Source: Bugula neritina
Lineage: Eukaryota; Bryozoa; Gymnolaemata; Cheilostomatida; Bugulidae
Direction of reading: 5' to 3'
Length of the DNA stretch: 64,000 bases
Assembly (NCBI GenBank): GCA_964035545.1
Contig: CAXIUT010000230.1
Location: 372,001-436,000, forward strand
Part shown: piece after piece, positions 13,447-28,280 of the stretch
Position numbering within the stretch: the first letter of the stretch is position 1
Layout of the letters: each line of letters begins with the position of its first letter
Made by a program: the position numbers and the translations under genes
The notes under the pieces: generated by a model
What the model was told of the DNA's origin: nothing
The model's database searches: none
The model's input: the letters and a program-made list of their open reading frames with translations, nothing else

Positions 13447-16400
13447 CTGAAATATACTGCAACATACTGCAACATACTGAAATACACTGTAACATACTGA
13501 AATACACAGCAACATACTACAACATATTGAAAGACACTGCAACACATTGAAATATGCTGCAACATACCTAAATATACGGTAATATACCAAAAAAAACTGT
13601 TACACATTGAAAAATACTGCAACATACTGAAATACACTGCAACACACTGAAAAACACTGCAAAATACAGTAACACACTGAAATATACTGCAAAATACTGA
13701 AATACACTGCTACATACTTAAATATACTGCAACACACTGCAACATACTGCAACATACTAAAATATACTGCAACATACTGAAATGCACTGCAAAATACTGA
13801 AATACACTGTAACATACTGAAATATACTGCAACATACTGAAGTACACTCCTGCATACTGAAATATACTGCAACTCACTGCAACATACTGCAACATACTAA
13901 AATACACTGTAACATATTGAAATACACTGCAACACATTGAAATATACTGCAAAATATTGAAATACACTGCTACACACTGAAATGTACTGCAACACATGGC
14001 AACATACTGCAACATACTAAAATATACTGCAACATACTGAAATACACTGCAAAATACTGAAATACGCTGTAACATACTGAAATATACTGCAACATACTGA
14101 AATATACTGCTACATACTGAAATATACTGCAACACACTGCAACATACTGCAACATACTAAAATACACTGTAACATAATGAAATACACTGCAACACATTGA
14201 AATATACTGCAAAATACTGAAATACACTGCTATATACTGAAATATACTGCAACACACTGAAACATACTGCAACATACTAAAATATACTGCAACATACTGA
14301 AATACACTGCAACACAGTGAAATATACTGCAATGTGCCGAAATATATGGTAAACTACTGAAATATACTGTCACACATTGAAAATTACTGCAACATACTGA
14401 AATAAACTGCGACACATTGCTATATACTGTAACATACCGAAATATGCTGTAGCACATTGAAATACACTGCAACTCACTGAAATACAGTGCTACATACTGA
14501 AATATACTGCAACATACTGCAACATACTGAAATACACTGTAACAAACTGAAATACACTGCAACATACTACAACATTTTGAAACACACTGCAACACATTGA
14601 AATATTCTGCAACATACCTAAATATACGGTAATAAACCAAAATATACTGTAACACATTGAAAAATACTGCAACATACTGAAATACACTGCAACACACTGA
14701 AAAACACTGCAAAATACTGTAACACACTGAAATAAACTGCAAAACACTGAAATACACTGCTACATACTGAAATATACTGCAACACAGTGCAACATGCTGC
14801 AACATACTAAAATATACTGCAACATACTGAAATACACAGCAAAAAACTGAAATACACTGTAACATACTGAAATACACTGCAAAATACTACAACATTTTGA
14901 CATACACTGGAATACATTGAAATATACTGCAACATACCTAAATATACGGTAATATACTGAAATATACTGTAACACATTGAAAAATACTACAAAATACTGA
15001 AATACACTGCAACATACTACAACATACTGAAATACGCTGTAATACATTGAAATCCACTGCAACACATTGAAATATAGTGTAACTCGCTGAAACATACTGT
15101 AACTCACTGAAATATAGTGTAATATACGGAAATGTACTGTAAAATACTGGAATATAATGTAACACACTGAAATATACTGCAACATACTTAAATACACTGT
15201 AACTTACTGAAATATACTGCAACATCCTGCAACATACTGAAATACACTGTAACATACTGAAATACACTGCAACATCCTACAAGATACTGAAATACACTGT
15301 AACGTATTGAAGTACACTGCAACACATTGAAGTATTCTGCAACACACTTAAACATACGGCAACATACTGAAATATACTTCGGCACATTGCAATATACTGC
15401 AGCATACTGAAATATGCTGTAGCCTACTGAAATACACTGCATTATACTGAAATACACTGCTACATACTGAAATATACTGCAACATACTGAAATACACTGT
15501 AATATGCTGAATTACACTGCAACACATTGAAATATACTGCAACATAGCAAAATATATATTAAACTACTGAAAAATACTTTAACACATTGAAAAATACTGC
15601 AACATACATAATTATACTGTAACACACTGAAATATACTGCAACATACTGAAATACACTGTAAAATACTGAAATACACTGCAACGTACTACAACATATTGA
15701 AAAACACTGCAACACATTGAATATACTGCAACATACCTAAATATGCGGTAATATACTGAAATAAACTCTAACACATTGAAAATACTGCAACGTACTGAAA
15801 TACACTGCAACACACCGAAATATAATGCAAAATAAAACAACATACTGAAATACACTGTAACATATTGAAATACACTGTAACACATTGAAATATACTGCAA
15901 CATACCGAGGTATATTGTAAACTACTGAAATATACTGTAACACATTGAAAAATACTGCAACATACTGAAAGTTCTTGCGACACATTGCAATATACTGTAA
16001 CATACTGAAATATGCTGTAGCACACTGAAATATACTGCAAAATACTGAAATACACTAAAACATATTGAAAAATACTGCAACATACTGAAATACACTGTAA
16101 CATACTGAAATGCACTGCAAAATACTACAACATATTGAAATACACTGCAACATACCTAAATATTCGGTGAGATACTGAAATATACTGTAACACATTAAAA
16201 AAGTACAGCAACATACTGAAAAATACTGCAAGATACTGCAACATACTAAAATACACTGTAACATAATGAAACACACTGCAACATACTGCATTATACTGAC
16301 ATACACTAGAACATAATGAAATACACTGCAACAAATTGAAGTATACTGCAACACACCGAAACATACGGCAACATACTGAAATATACTGCGACAGATTGAA

Positions 16401-17434
16401 ATGTACAGCAACATACTGAAATATACTGCGACACATTGCAAAATACTGCAACATACTGAAATACGCGGTAATATATTGAAATACACTGCAACACATTGAA
16501 ATATACTGTAACTCGCTGAAATATAGTGTAATATACGGAAATGTACTGTAACATACTGGAATATACTGTAACACACTGAAGTATACTGCAACATACTGAA
16601 ATGCAGTGCTACATACTGAAATATACTGCAACATACTGCAACATATTCAAATACACTGTAACATACTGAAATATACTACTACACACTGCAACATTTGGCA
16701 ACATACTGAAATATACTGCGACACATTGCAGTATACTGAAACATACTGAAATATGCTGTAGCACACCGAAAAACACTGCAACTCACTGAAATATACTGCA
16801 ACATACTGAAATACACTGTGACATACTGAAATATACTGCGACATACTGCACCATACTGAAATACACTGTAACATACTGAAATACACTGCAACACATTGAA
16901 ATATACTGCAAAATACTGAATTACAGTGCTACATACTGAAAGATACTGCAACATACCGAAATACACTGTAACATGTTGAAATATACTGCAACATACCTAA
17001 ATATACGGTAATATACCAAAATATACTGTAACACATTGAAAAATACTGCAACATACTGAAATACACTGCAACCTCTGAAAAACACTGCAAAATACTGTAA
17101 CACACTCAAATATACTGCAAAACACCGAAATACACTGCTACATACTGAAATATACTGCAACACACTGCAACAAATTGCAACATACTAAAATATACTGCAA
17201 CATACTGAAATACACTGCAAAATACTGAAATACACTGTAACATACTGAAATATACTGCGACACATTGCAATATACTGTAACATACTGAAATATGCTGTAG
17301 CACACTGAAATACACTGCAACTCACTGAAATATACTGCAACATACTGAAATACACTGTAACATATTGAAATATACTGCAACATACTGCAACATACTGAAA
17401 TATGCTGTAGCACATTGAAATACACTGCAACTCA
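13447..17434. repeat. HOR copy 3, short type S (3988 bp)
   Basis: Aligns with copy 1 at a shift of 8276 over its whole length, including the 300-bp absence and the GTGAGA variant (here near 16167). L1 is at 15277 and M2 at 13597. A private base change at 15189 (CTTAAATACA, where copy 1 has CTGAAATACA at 6911) shows that it has diverged slightly from copy 1. With copy 4 it forms the second 8276-bp dimer. Confidence 0.93.
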
Positions 17435-20400
17435 CTGAAATATACTGCAACATACTGCAACATACTGAAATACACTGTAACATACTGAAATACACAGCAA
17501 CATACTACAACATATCGAAAGACACTGCAACACATTGAAATATGCTGCAACATACCTAAATATACGGTAATATACCAAAAAAAACTGTTACACATTGAAA
17601 AATACTGCAACATACTGAAATACACTGCAACACACTGAAAAACACTGCAAAATACAGTAACACACTGAAATATACTGCAAAATACTGAAATACACTGCTA
17701 CATACTTAAATATACTGCAACACACTGCAACATACTGCAACATACTAAAATATACTGCAACATACTGAAATGCACTGCAAAATACTGAAATACACTGTAA
17801 CATACTGAAATATACTGCAACATACTGAAGTACACTCCTGCATACTGAAATATACTGCAACTCACTGCAACATACTGCAACATACTAAAATACACTGTAA
17901 CATATTGAAATACACTGCAACACATTGAAATATACTGCAAAATATTGAAATACACTGCTACACACTGAAATGTACTGCAACACATGGCAACATACTGCAA
18001 CATACTAAAATATACTGCAACATACTGAAATACACTGCAAAATACTGAAATACGCTGTAACATACTGAAATATACTGCAACATACTGAAATATACTGCTA
18101 CATACTGAAATATACTGCAACACACTGCAACATACTGCAACATACTAAAATACACTGTAACATAATGAAATACACTGCAACACATTGAAATATACTGCAA
18201 AATACTGAAATACACTGCTATATACTGAAATATACTGCAACACACTGAAACATACTGCAACATACTAAAATATACTGCAACATACTGAAATACACTGCAA
18301 CACAGTGAAATATACTGCAATGTGCCGAAATATATGGTAAACTACTGAAATATACTGTCACACATTGAAAATTACTGCAACATACTGAAATAAACTGCGA
18401 CACATTGCTATATACTGTAACATACCGAAATATGCTGTAGCACATTGAAATACACTGCAACTCACTGAAATACAGTGCTACATACTGAAATATACTGCAA
18501 CATACTGCAACATACTGAAATACACTGTAACAAACTGAAATACACTGCAACATACTACAACATTTTGAAACACACTGCAACACATTGAAATATTCTGCAA
18601 CATACCTAAATATACGGTAATAAACCAAAATATACTGTAACACATTGAAAAATACTGCAACATACTGAAATACACTGCAACACACTGAAAAACACTGCAA
18701 AATACTGTAACACACTGAAATAAACTGCAAAACACTGAAATACACTGCTACATACTGAAATATACTGCAACACAGTGCAACATGCTGCAACATACTAAAA
18801 TATACTGCAACATACTGAAATACACAGCAAAAAACTGAAATACACTGTAACATACTGAAATACACTGCAAAATACTACAACATTTTGACATACACTGGAA
18901 TACATTGAAATATACTGCAACATACCTAAATATACGGTAATATACTGAAATATACTGTAACACATTGAAAAATACTACAAAATACTGAAATACACTGCAA
19001 CATACTACAACATACTGAAATACGCTGTAATACATTGAAATCCACTGCAACACATTGAAATATAGTGTAACTCGCTGAAACATACTGTAACTCACTGAAA
19101 TATAGTGTAATATACGGAAATGTACTGTAAAATACTGGAATATAATGTAACACACTGAAATATACTGCAACATACTGAAATACACTGTAACTTACTGAAA
19201 TATACTGCAACATCCTGCAACATACTGAAATACACTGTAACATACTGAAATACACTGCAACATCCTACAAGATACTGAAATACACTGTAACGTATTGAAG
19301 TACACTGCAACACATTGAAGTATTCTGCAACACACTTAAACATACGGCAACATACTGAAATATACTTCGGCACATTGCAATATACTGCAGCATACTGAAA
19401 TATGCTGTAGCCTACTGAAATACACTGCATTATACTGAAATACACTGCTACATACTGAAATATACTGCAACATACTGAAATACACTGTAATATGCTGAAT
19501 TACACTGCAACACATTGAAATATACTGCAACATAGCAAAATATATATTAAACTACTGAAAAATACTTTAACACATTGAAAAATACTGCAACATACATAAT
19601 TATACTGTAACACACTGAAATATACTGCAACATACTGAAATACACTGTAAAATACTGAAATACACTGCAACGTACTACAACATATTGAAAAACACTGCAA
19701 CACATTGAATATACTGCAACATACCTAAATATGCGGTAATATACTGAAATAAACTCTAACACATTGAAAATACTGCAACATACTGAAATACACTGCAACA
19801 CACCGAAATATAATGCAAAATAAAACAACATACTGAAATACACTGTAACATATTGAAATACACTGTAACACATTGAAATATACTGCAACATACCGAGGTA
19901 TATTGTAAACTACTGAAATATACTGTAACACATTGAAAAATACTGCAACATACTGAAAGTTCTTGCGACACATTGCAATATACTGTAACATACTGAAATA
20001 TGCTGTAGCACACTGAAATATACTGCAAAATACTGAAATACACTAAAACATATTGAAAAATACTGCAACATACTGAAATACACTGTAACATACTGAAATG
20101 CACTGCAAAATACTACAACATATTGAAATACACTGCAACATACCTAAATATTCGGTAAGATACTGAAATATACTGTAACACATTAAAAAAGTACAGCAAC
20201 ATACTGAAAAATACTGCAAGATACTGCAACATACTAAAATACACTGTAACATAATGAAACACACTGCAACATACTGCATTATACTGACATACACTAGAAC
20301 ATAATGAAATACACTTCAACAAATTGAAGTATACTGCAACACACCGAAACATACGGCAACATACTGAAATATACTGCGACAGATTGAAATGTACAGCAAC

Positions 20401-21742
20401 ATACTGAAATATACTGCGACACATTGCAAAATACTGCAACATACTGAAATACGCGGTAATATATTGAAATACACTGCAACACATTGAAATATACTGTAAC
20501 TCGCTGAAATATAGTGTAATATACGGAAATGTACTGTAACATACTGGAATATACTGTAACACACTGAAGTATACTGCAACATACTGAAATGCAGTGCTAC
20601 ATACTGAAATATACTGCAACATACTGCAACATATTCAAATACACTGTAACATACTGAAATATACTACTACACACTGCAACATTTGGCAACATACTGAAAT
20701 ATACTGCGACACATTGCAGTATACTGAAACATACTGAAATATGCTGTAGCACACCGAAAAACACTGCAACTCACTGAAATATACTGCAACATACTGAAAT
20801 ACACTGTGACATACTGAAATATACTGCGACATACTGCACCATACTGAAATACACTGTAACATACTGAAATACACTGCAACACATTGAAATATACTGCAAA
20901 ATACTGAATTACAGTGCTACATACTGAAAGATACTGCAACATACCGAAATACACTGTAACATGTTGAAATATACTGCAACATACCTAAATATACGGTAAT
21001 ATACCAAAATATACTGTAACACATTGAAAAATACTGCAACATACTGAAATACACTGCAACCTCTGAAAAACACTGCAAAATACTGTAACACACTCAAATA
21101 TACTGCAAAACACCGAAATACACTGCTACATACTGAAATATACTGCAACACACTGCAACAAATTGCAACATACTAAAATATACTGCAACATACTGAAATA
21201 CACTGCAAAATACTGAAATACACTGTAACATACTGAAATATACTGCGACACATTGCAATATACTGTAACATACTGAAATATGCTGTAGCACACTGAAATA
21301 CACTGCAACTCACTGAAATATACTGCAACATACTGAAATACACTGTAACATATTGAAATATACTGCAACATACTGCAACATACTGAAATACACTGGAACA
21401 TATTGAAATACACTGCAACAAATTGAAGTATACTGCAACACACTGAAACACACTGAAATACACCGCAAAACACTACAACATACTGAAACATACTGCAACA
21501 TACTGAAATACACTACTACATACTGAAATATACTGCAACATACTGCACCATACTGAAATACACTATAACATACTGAAATACACTGCAACATAATACAATA
21601 TATTGAAATACACTGCAACACATTGAAATATACTGCAACATACTGAAATATACTGCGACACATTGCAATATACTGTAACATACTGAAATATGCTGTAGCA
21701 CATTGAAATACACTGCAACTCACTGAAATATACTGCAACATA
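17435..21742. repeat. HOR copy 4, long type L (about 4288 bp)
   Basis: Aligns with copy 2 at a shift of 8276, including the 300-bp segment (21383-21682) and the GTAAGA variant near 20155. L1 is at 19265 and M2 at 17585. The match to the array pattern ends at about 21743, where CTGATATACA replaces CTGCAACATA. The regular four-copy array therefore ends within about 20 bp of an HOR boundary. Confidence 0.92.
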
Positions 21743-24700
21743 CTGATATACACTGTAACATATTGAAATACACTGCAACATACTGAAATACAGTGCTACA
21801 TACTGAAATATACTGCAACATACTGCAACATACTGAAATACACTGTAACAAACTGAAATACACTGCAACATACTACAACATTTTGAAACACACTGCAACA
21901 CATTGAAATATACTGCAACATACCTAGAAATACGGTAATATACCAAAATATACTGTAACACATTGAAAAATACTGCAACATACTGAAATACACTGCAACA
22001 CACTGAAAAACACTGCAAAATACTGTAACACACTGAAATATACTGCAAAACACTGAAATACACTGCTACATACTGAAATATACTGCAACACAGTGCAACA
22101 TACTGCAACATACTAAAATATACTGCAACATACTGAAATACACTGCAAAATACTGATTTACACTGTAACATACTGAAATACACTGCAAAATACTACAACA
22201 TTTTGAAATACACTGGAATACATTGAAATATACTCCAACATACCTAAATATACGGTAATATGCTGAAATATACTGTAACACATTGAAAAATACTACAAAA
22301 TACTGAAATACACTGCAACATACTACAACATACTGAAATACGCTGTAATACATTGAAATCCACTGCAACACATTGAAATATACTGTAACTCGCTGAAACA
22401 TACTGTAACTCACTGAAATATAGTGTAATATACGGAAATGTACTGTAAAATACTGGAATATAATGTAACACACTGAAATATACTGCAACATACTGAAATA
22501 CACTGAAACATACTGAAATATACTGCAACATCCTGCAACATACTGAAATACACTGCAACATACTGAAATACACTGAAACATACTGAAATATACTGCAACA
22601 TCCTGCAACACACTTAAACACACGGCAACATACTGAAATATACTTCGGCACATTGCAATATACTGCAGCATACTGAAATATGCTGTAGCCTACTGAAATA
22701 CACTGCATTATACTGAAATACACTGCTACATACTGAAATATACTGCAACATACTGAAATACACTGTAATATGCTGAATTACACTGCAACACATTGAAATA
22801 TACTGCAACATAGCAAAATATATATTAAACTACTGAAAAATACTTTAACACATTGAAAAATACTGCAACATACATAATTATACTGTAACACACTGAAATA
22901 TACTGCAACATACTGTAACTCACTGGAATATAATGTAACACACTGAAAAATACTGCAACATACTGAAATACACTGTAACATACTGAAATAAACTGCAACA
23001 TCCTGCAACATACTGAAATACACTGTAACATACTGAAATACACTGCAACATCCTACAAGATACTGAAATACACTGTAACGTATTGATGTACACTGCAACA
23101 TATTGAAGTATTCTGCAACACACTTAAACATACGGCAACATACTGAAATATACTTCGGCACATTGCAATATACTGCAGCATACTGAAATATGCTGTAGCC
23201 TACTGAAATACACTGCATTATACTGAAATACACTGCTACATACTGAAATATACTGCAACATACTGAAATATACTGCGACACATTGCAATATACTGCAACA
23301 TACTGAAATACACTGTAACATATCGAAATATACTGCAACATACTGAAATACAGTGCTACATACTGAAATATACTGCAACATACTGCAACATACTGAAATA
23401 CACTGTAACATACTGAAATACACTGCAACATACTACAACATATTGAAAGACACTGCAACACATTGAAATATGCTGCAACATACCTAAATATACGGTAATA
23501 TACCAAAATAAATTGTTACACATTGAAAAATACTGCAACATACTGAAATACACTGCAACACACTGAAAAACACTGCAAAATACTGTAACACACTGAAATA
23601 TACTGCAAAATACTGAAATACACTGCTACATACTTAAATATACTGCAACACACTGCAACATACTGCAACATACTAAAATATACTGCAACATACTGAAATA
23701 TGCTGTAGCACACTGAAATACACTGCAACTCACTGAAATATACTGCAACATACTGAAATACACTGTAACATATTGAAATATACTGCAACATACTGAAATA
23801 CAGTGCTACATACTGAAATATACTGCACCATACTGCAACATACTGAAATACACTGTAACGTACTGAAATAAACTGCAACATCCTGCAACATACTGAAATA
23901 CACTGTAACATACTGAAATACACTGCAACATCCTACAAGATACTGAAATACACTGTAACGTATTGAAGTACACTGCAACACATTGAAGTATTCTGCAACA
24001 CACTTAAACATACGGCAACATACTGAAATATACTTCGGCACACTGCAATATACTGCAGCATACTGAAATATGCTGTAGCCTACTGAAATACACTGCATTA
24101 TACTGAAATACACTGCTACATACTGAAATATACTGCAACATACTGAAATATACTGCGAAACATTGCAATATACTGTAACATACTGAAATATGCTGTAGCA
24201 CACTGAAATACACTGCAACTCACTGAAATATACTGCAACATACTGAAATACACTGTAACATATTGAAATATACTGCAACATACTGAAATACAGTGCTACA
24301 TACTGAAATATACTGCACCATACTGCAACATACTGAAATACACTGTAACATACTGAAATTCACTGCAACATACTACAACATATTGAAAGACACTGCAACA
24401 CATTGAAATATGCTGCAACATACCTAAATATACGGTAATATACCAAAATAAACTGTTACACATTGAAAAATACTGCAACATACTGAAATACACTGCAACA
24501 CACTGAAAAACACTGCAAAATACTGTAACACACTGAAATATACTGCAAAATACTCAAATACACTGCTACATATTTAAATATACTGCAACACACTGCAACA
24601 TACTGCAACATACTAAAATATACTGCAACATACTGAAATACACTGCAAAATACTGAAATACACTGTAACATACTGAAATATACTGCAACATACTGAAGTA

Positions 24701-25000
24701 CACTCCTACATACTGAAATATACTGCAACTCACTGCAACATACTGCAACATACTAAAATACACTGTAACATATTGAAATACACTGCAACACATTGAAATA
24801 TACTGCAAAATATTGAAATACACTGCTACACACTGAAATATACTGCAACACACGGCAACATACTGCAACATACTAAAATATACTGCAACATACTGAAATA
24901 CACTGCAAGATACTGAAATACGCTGTAACATACTGAAATATACTGCAACATACTGAAATATACTGCTACATACTGAAATATACTGCAACACACTGCAACA
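21743..25000. repeat. Rearranged mosaic after the four-copy array
   Basis: 21744-22560 aligns with 6162-6980 (shift 15582). A net 40-bp loss follows, removing L1, and 22614-22905 aligns with about 7072-7363 (shift 15542). At about 22913 the sequence jumps back to the equivalent of 6871 (the CTGGAATATA unit at 22923). About 22951-23300 and 23831-24180 then form two copies 880 bp apart, with L1 at 23053 and 23933. From 23923 onward it follows the sequence found at position 1. No unique DNA is inserted at any of the jumps. Confidence 0.8.
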
Positions 25001-26640
25001 TACTGCAACATACTAAAATACACTGTAACATAATAAAATACACTGCAACACATTGAAATATACTGCAAAATACTGAAATACACTGCTATATACTGAAATA
25101 TACTGCAACACACTGCAACATACTGCAACACACTAAAATATACTGCAACATACTGAAAAACACTGCAAAATACTGAAATACACTGTAACATACTGAAATA
25201 TACTGCAACATACTGAAATACACTGCTACATACTGAAATATACGGCAACACACTGCAACATACTGAAACATACTACAATACACTGTAACATATTGAAATA
25301 CACTGCAACACAGTGAAATATACTGCAATGTGCCGAAATATATGGTAAACTACTGAAATATACTGTCACACATTGAAAATTACTGCAACATACTGAAATA
25401 AACTGTGACACATTGCAATATACTGTAACATACCGAAATATGCTGTAGCACATTGAAATACACTGCAACTCACTGAAATACAGTGCTACATACTGAAATA
25501 TACTGCAACATACTGCAACATACTGAAATACACTGTAACAAACTGAAATACACTGCAACATACTACAACATTTTGAAACACACTGCAACAGATTGAAATA
25601 TACTGCAACATACCTAAATATACGGTAATATACCAAAATATACTGTAACACATTGAAAAATACTGCAACATACTGAAATACACTGCAACACACTGACAAA
25701 CACTGCAAGATACTGTAACACACTGAAATATACTGCAAAACGCTGAAATACACTGCTACATACTGAAATATACTGCAACACAGTGCAACATGCTGCAACA
25801 TACTAAAATATACTGCAACATACTGAAATACACTGCAAAATACTGAAATACACTGTAACATACTGAAATACACTGCAAAATACTACAACATACTGAAATA
25901 CGCTGTAATACATTGAAATCCACTGTAACACATTGAAATATACTGTAACTCGCTGAAACATACTGTAACTCACTGAAATATAGTGTAATATACGGAAATG
26001 TACTGTAAATTACTGGAATATAATGTAACACACTGAAATATACTGCAACATACTGAAATACACTGTAACATACTGAAATATACTGCAACATCCTGCAACA
26101 TACTGAAATACACTGTAACATACTGAAATACACTGCAACATCCTACAAGATACTGAAATACACTGTAACGTATTGAAGTACACTGCAACACATTGAAGTA
26201 TTCTGCAACACACTTAAACATACGGCAACATACCGAAATATACTTCGGCACATTGCAATATACTGCAGCATACTGAAATATGCTGTAGCCTACTGAAATA
26301 CACTGCATTATACTGAAATACACTGCTACATACTGAAATCTACTGCAACATACCGAAATACACTGTAATATGCTGAATTACACTGCAACACCTTGAAATA
26401 TACTGCAACATAGCAAAATATATATTAAACTACTGAAAAATACTTTAACACATTGAAAAATACTGCAACATACATAATTATACTGTAACACACTGAAATA
26501 TACTGCAACATACTTAAATACACTGTAAAATACTGAAATATACTGCAACATACTGAAATACACTGCTACATACTGAAATATACTGCAACATACTGCAACA
26601 TACTGAAAAACACTGTAACATACTGAAATACACTGCAACA
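25001..26640. repeat. 1640-bp tandem duplication, copy 1
   Basis: Identical to the next copy at every line compared, including rare variants: CACTGACAAA near 25691, GATTGAAATA near 25591, CCTTGAAATA near 26391 and TACTTCGGCA near 26241. L1 is at 26143. It lacks an M2 landmark. A fully identical copy in an array whose other neighbours differ by scattered bases means either a very recent event or an assembly duplication. Confidence 0.9.
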
Positions 26641-28280
26641 TACTGCAACATACTAAAATACACTGTAACATAATAAAATACACTGCAACACATTGAAATA
26701 TACTGCAAAATACTGAAATACACTGCTATATACTGAAATATACTGCAACACACTGCAACATACTGCAACACACTAAAATATACTGCAACATACTGAAAAA
26801 CACTGCAAAATACTGAAATACACTGTAACATACTGAAATATACTGCAACATACTGAAATACACTGCTACATACTGAAATATACGGCAACACACTGCAACA
26901 TACTGAAACATACTACAATACACTGTAACATATTGAAATACACTGCAACACAGTGAAATATACTGCAATGTGCCGAAATATATGGTAAACTACTGAAATA
27001 TACTGTCACACATTGAAAATTACTGCAACATACTGAAATAAACTGTGACACATTGCAATATACTGTAACATACCGAAATATGCTGTAGCACATTGAAATA
27101 CACTGCAACTCACTGAAATACAGTGCTACATACTGAAATATACTGCAACATACTGCAACATACTGAAATACACTGTAACAAACTGAAATACACTGCAACA
27201 TACTACAACATTTTGAAACACACTGCAACAGATTGAAATATACTGCAACATACCTAAATATACGGTAATATACCAAAATATACTGTAACACATTGAAAAA
27301 TACTGCAACATACTGAAATACACTGCAACACACTGACAAACACTGCAAGATACTGTAACACACTGAAATATACTGCAAAACGCTGAAATACACTGCTACA
27401 TACTGAAATATACTGCAACACAGTGCAACATGCTGCAACATACTAAAATATACTGCAACATACTGAAATACACTGCAAAATACTGAAATACACTGTAACA
27501 TACTGAAATACACTGCAAAATACTACAACATACTGAAATACGCTGTAATACATTGAAATCCACTGTAACACATTGAAATATACTGTAACTCGCTGAAACA
27601 TACTGTAACTCACTGAAATATAGTGTAATATACGGAAATGTACTGTAAATTACTGGAATATAATGTAACACACTGAAATATACTGCAACATACTGAAATA
27701 CACTGTAACATACTGAAATATACTGCAACATCCTGCAACATACTGAAATACACTGTAACATACTGAAATACACTGCAACATCCTACAAGATACTGAAATA
27801 CACTGTAACGTATTGAAGTACACTGCAACACATTGAAGTATTCTGCAACACACTTAAACATACGGCAACATACCGAAATATACTTCGGCACATTGCAATA
27901 TACTGCAGCATACTGAAATATGCTGTAGCCTACTGAAATACACTGCATTATACTGAAATACACTGCTACATACTGAAATCTACTGCAACATACCGAAATA
28001 CACTGTAATATGCTGAATTACACTGCAACACCTTGAAATATACTGCAACATAGCAAAATATATATTAAACTACTGAAAAATACTTTAACACATTGAAAAA
28101 TACTGCAACATACATAATTATACTGTAACACACTGAAATATACTGCAACATACTTAAATACACTGTAAAATACTGAAATATACTGCAACATACTGAAATA
28201 CACTGCTACATACTGAAATATACTGCAACATACTGCAACATACTGAAAAACACTGTAACATACTGAAATACACTGCAACA
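26641..28280. repeat. 1640-bp tandem duplication, copy 2
   Basis: Repeats 25001-26640 at a shift of exactly 1640, with L1 at 27783. After 28280 the sequence continues as TACTACAACA TATTGAAAAA, whereas the first copy at 26641 restarts with TACTGCAACA TACTAAAATA, which fixes the junction. No base difference between the copies was seen by eye. Confidence 0.9.

Noticed and set aside
5171-21742. Assembly artefact as the sole cause of the four-copy array
   Set aside because: Copies carry private base changes (for example at 15189 and near 10743) and two distinct lengths, so they are not literal duplicates. Copy number still needs long-read support.
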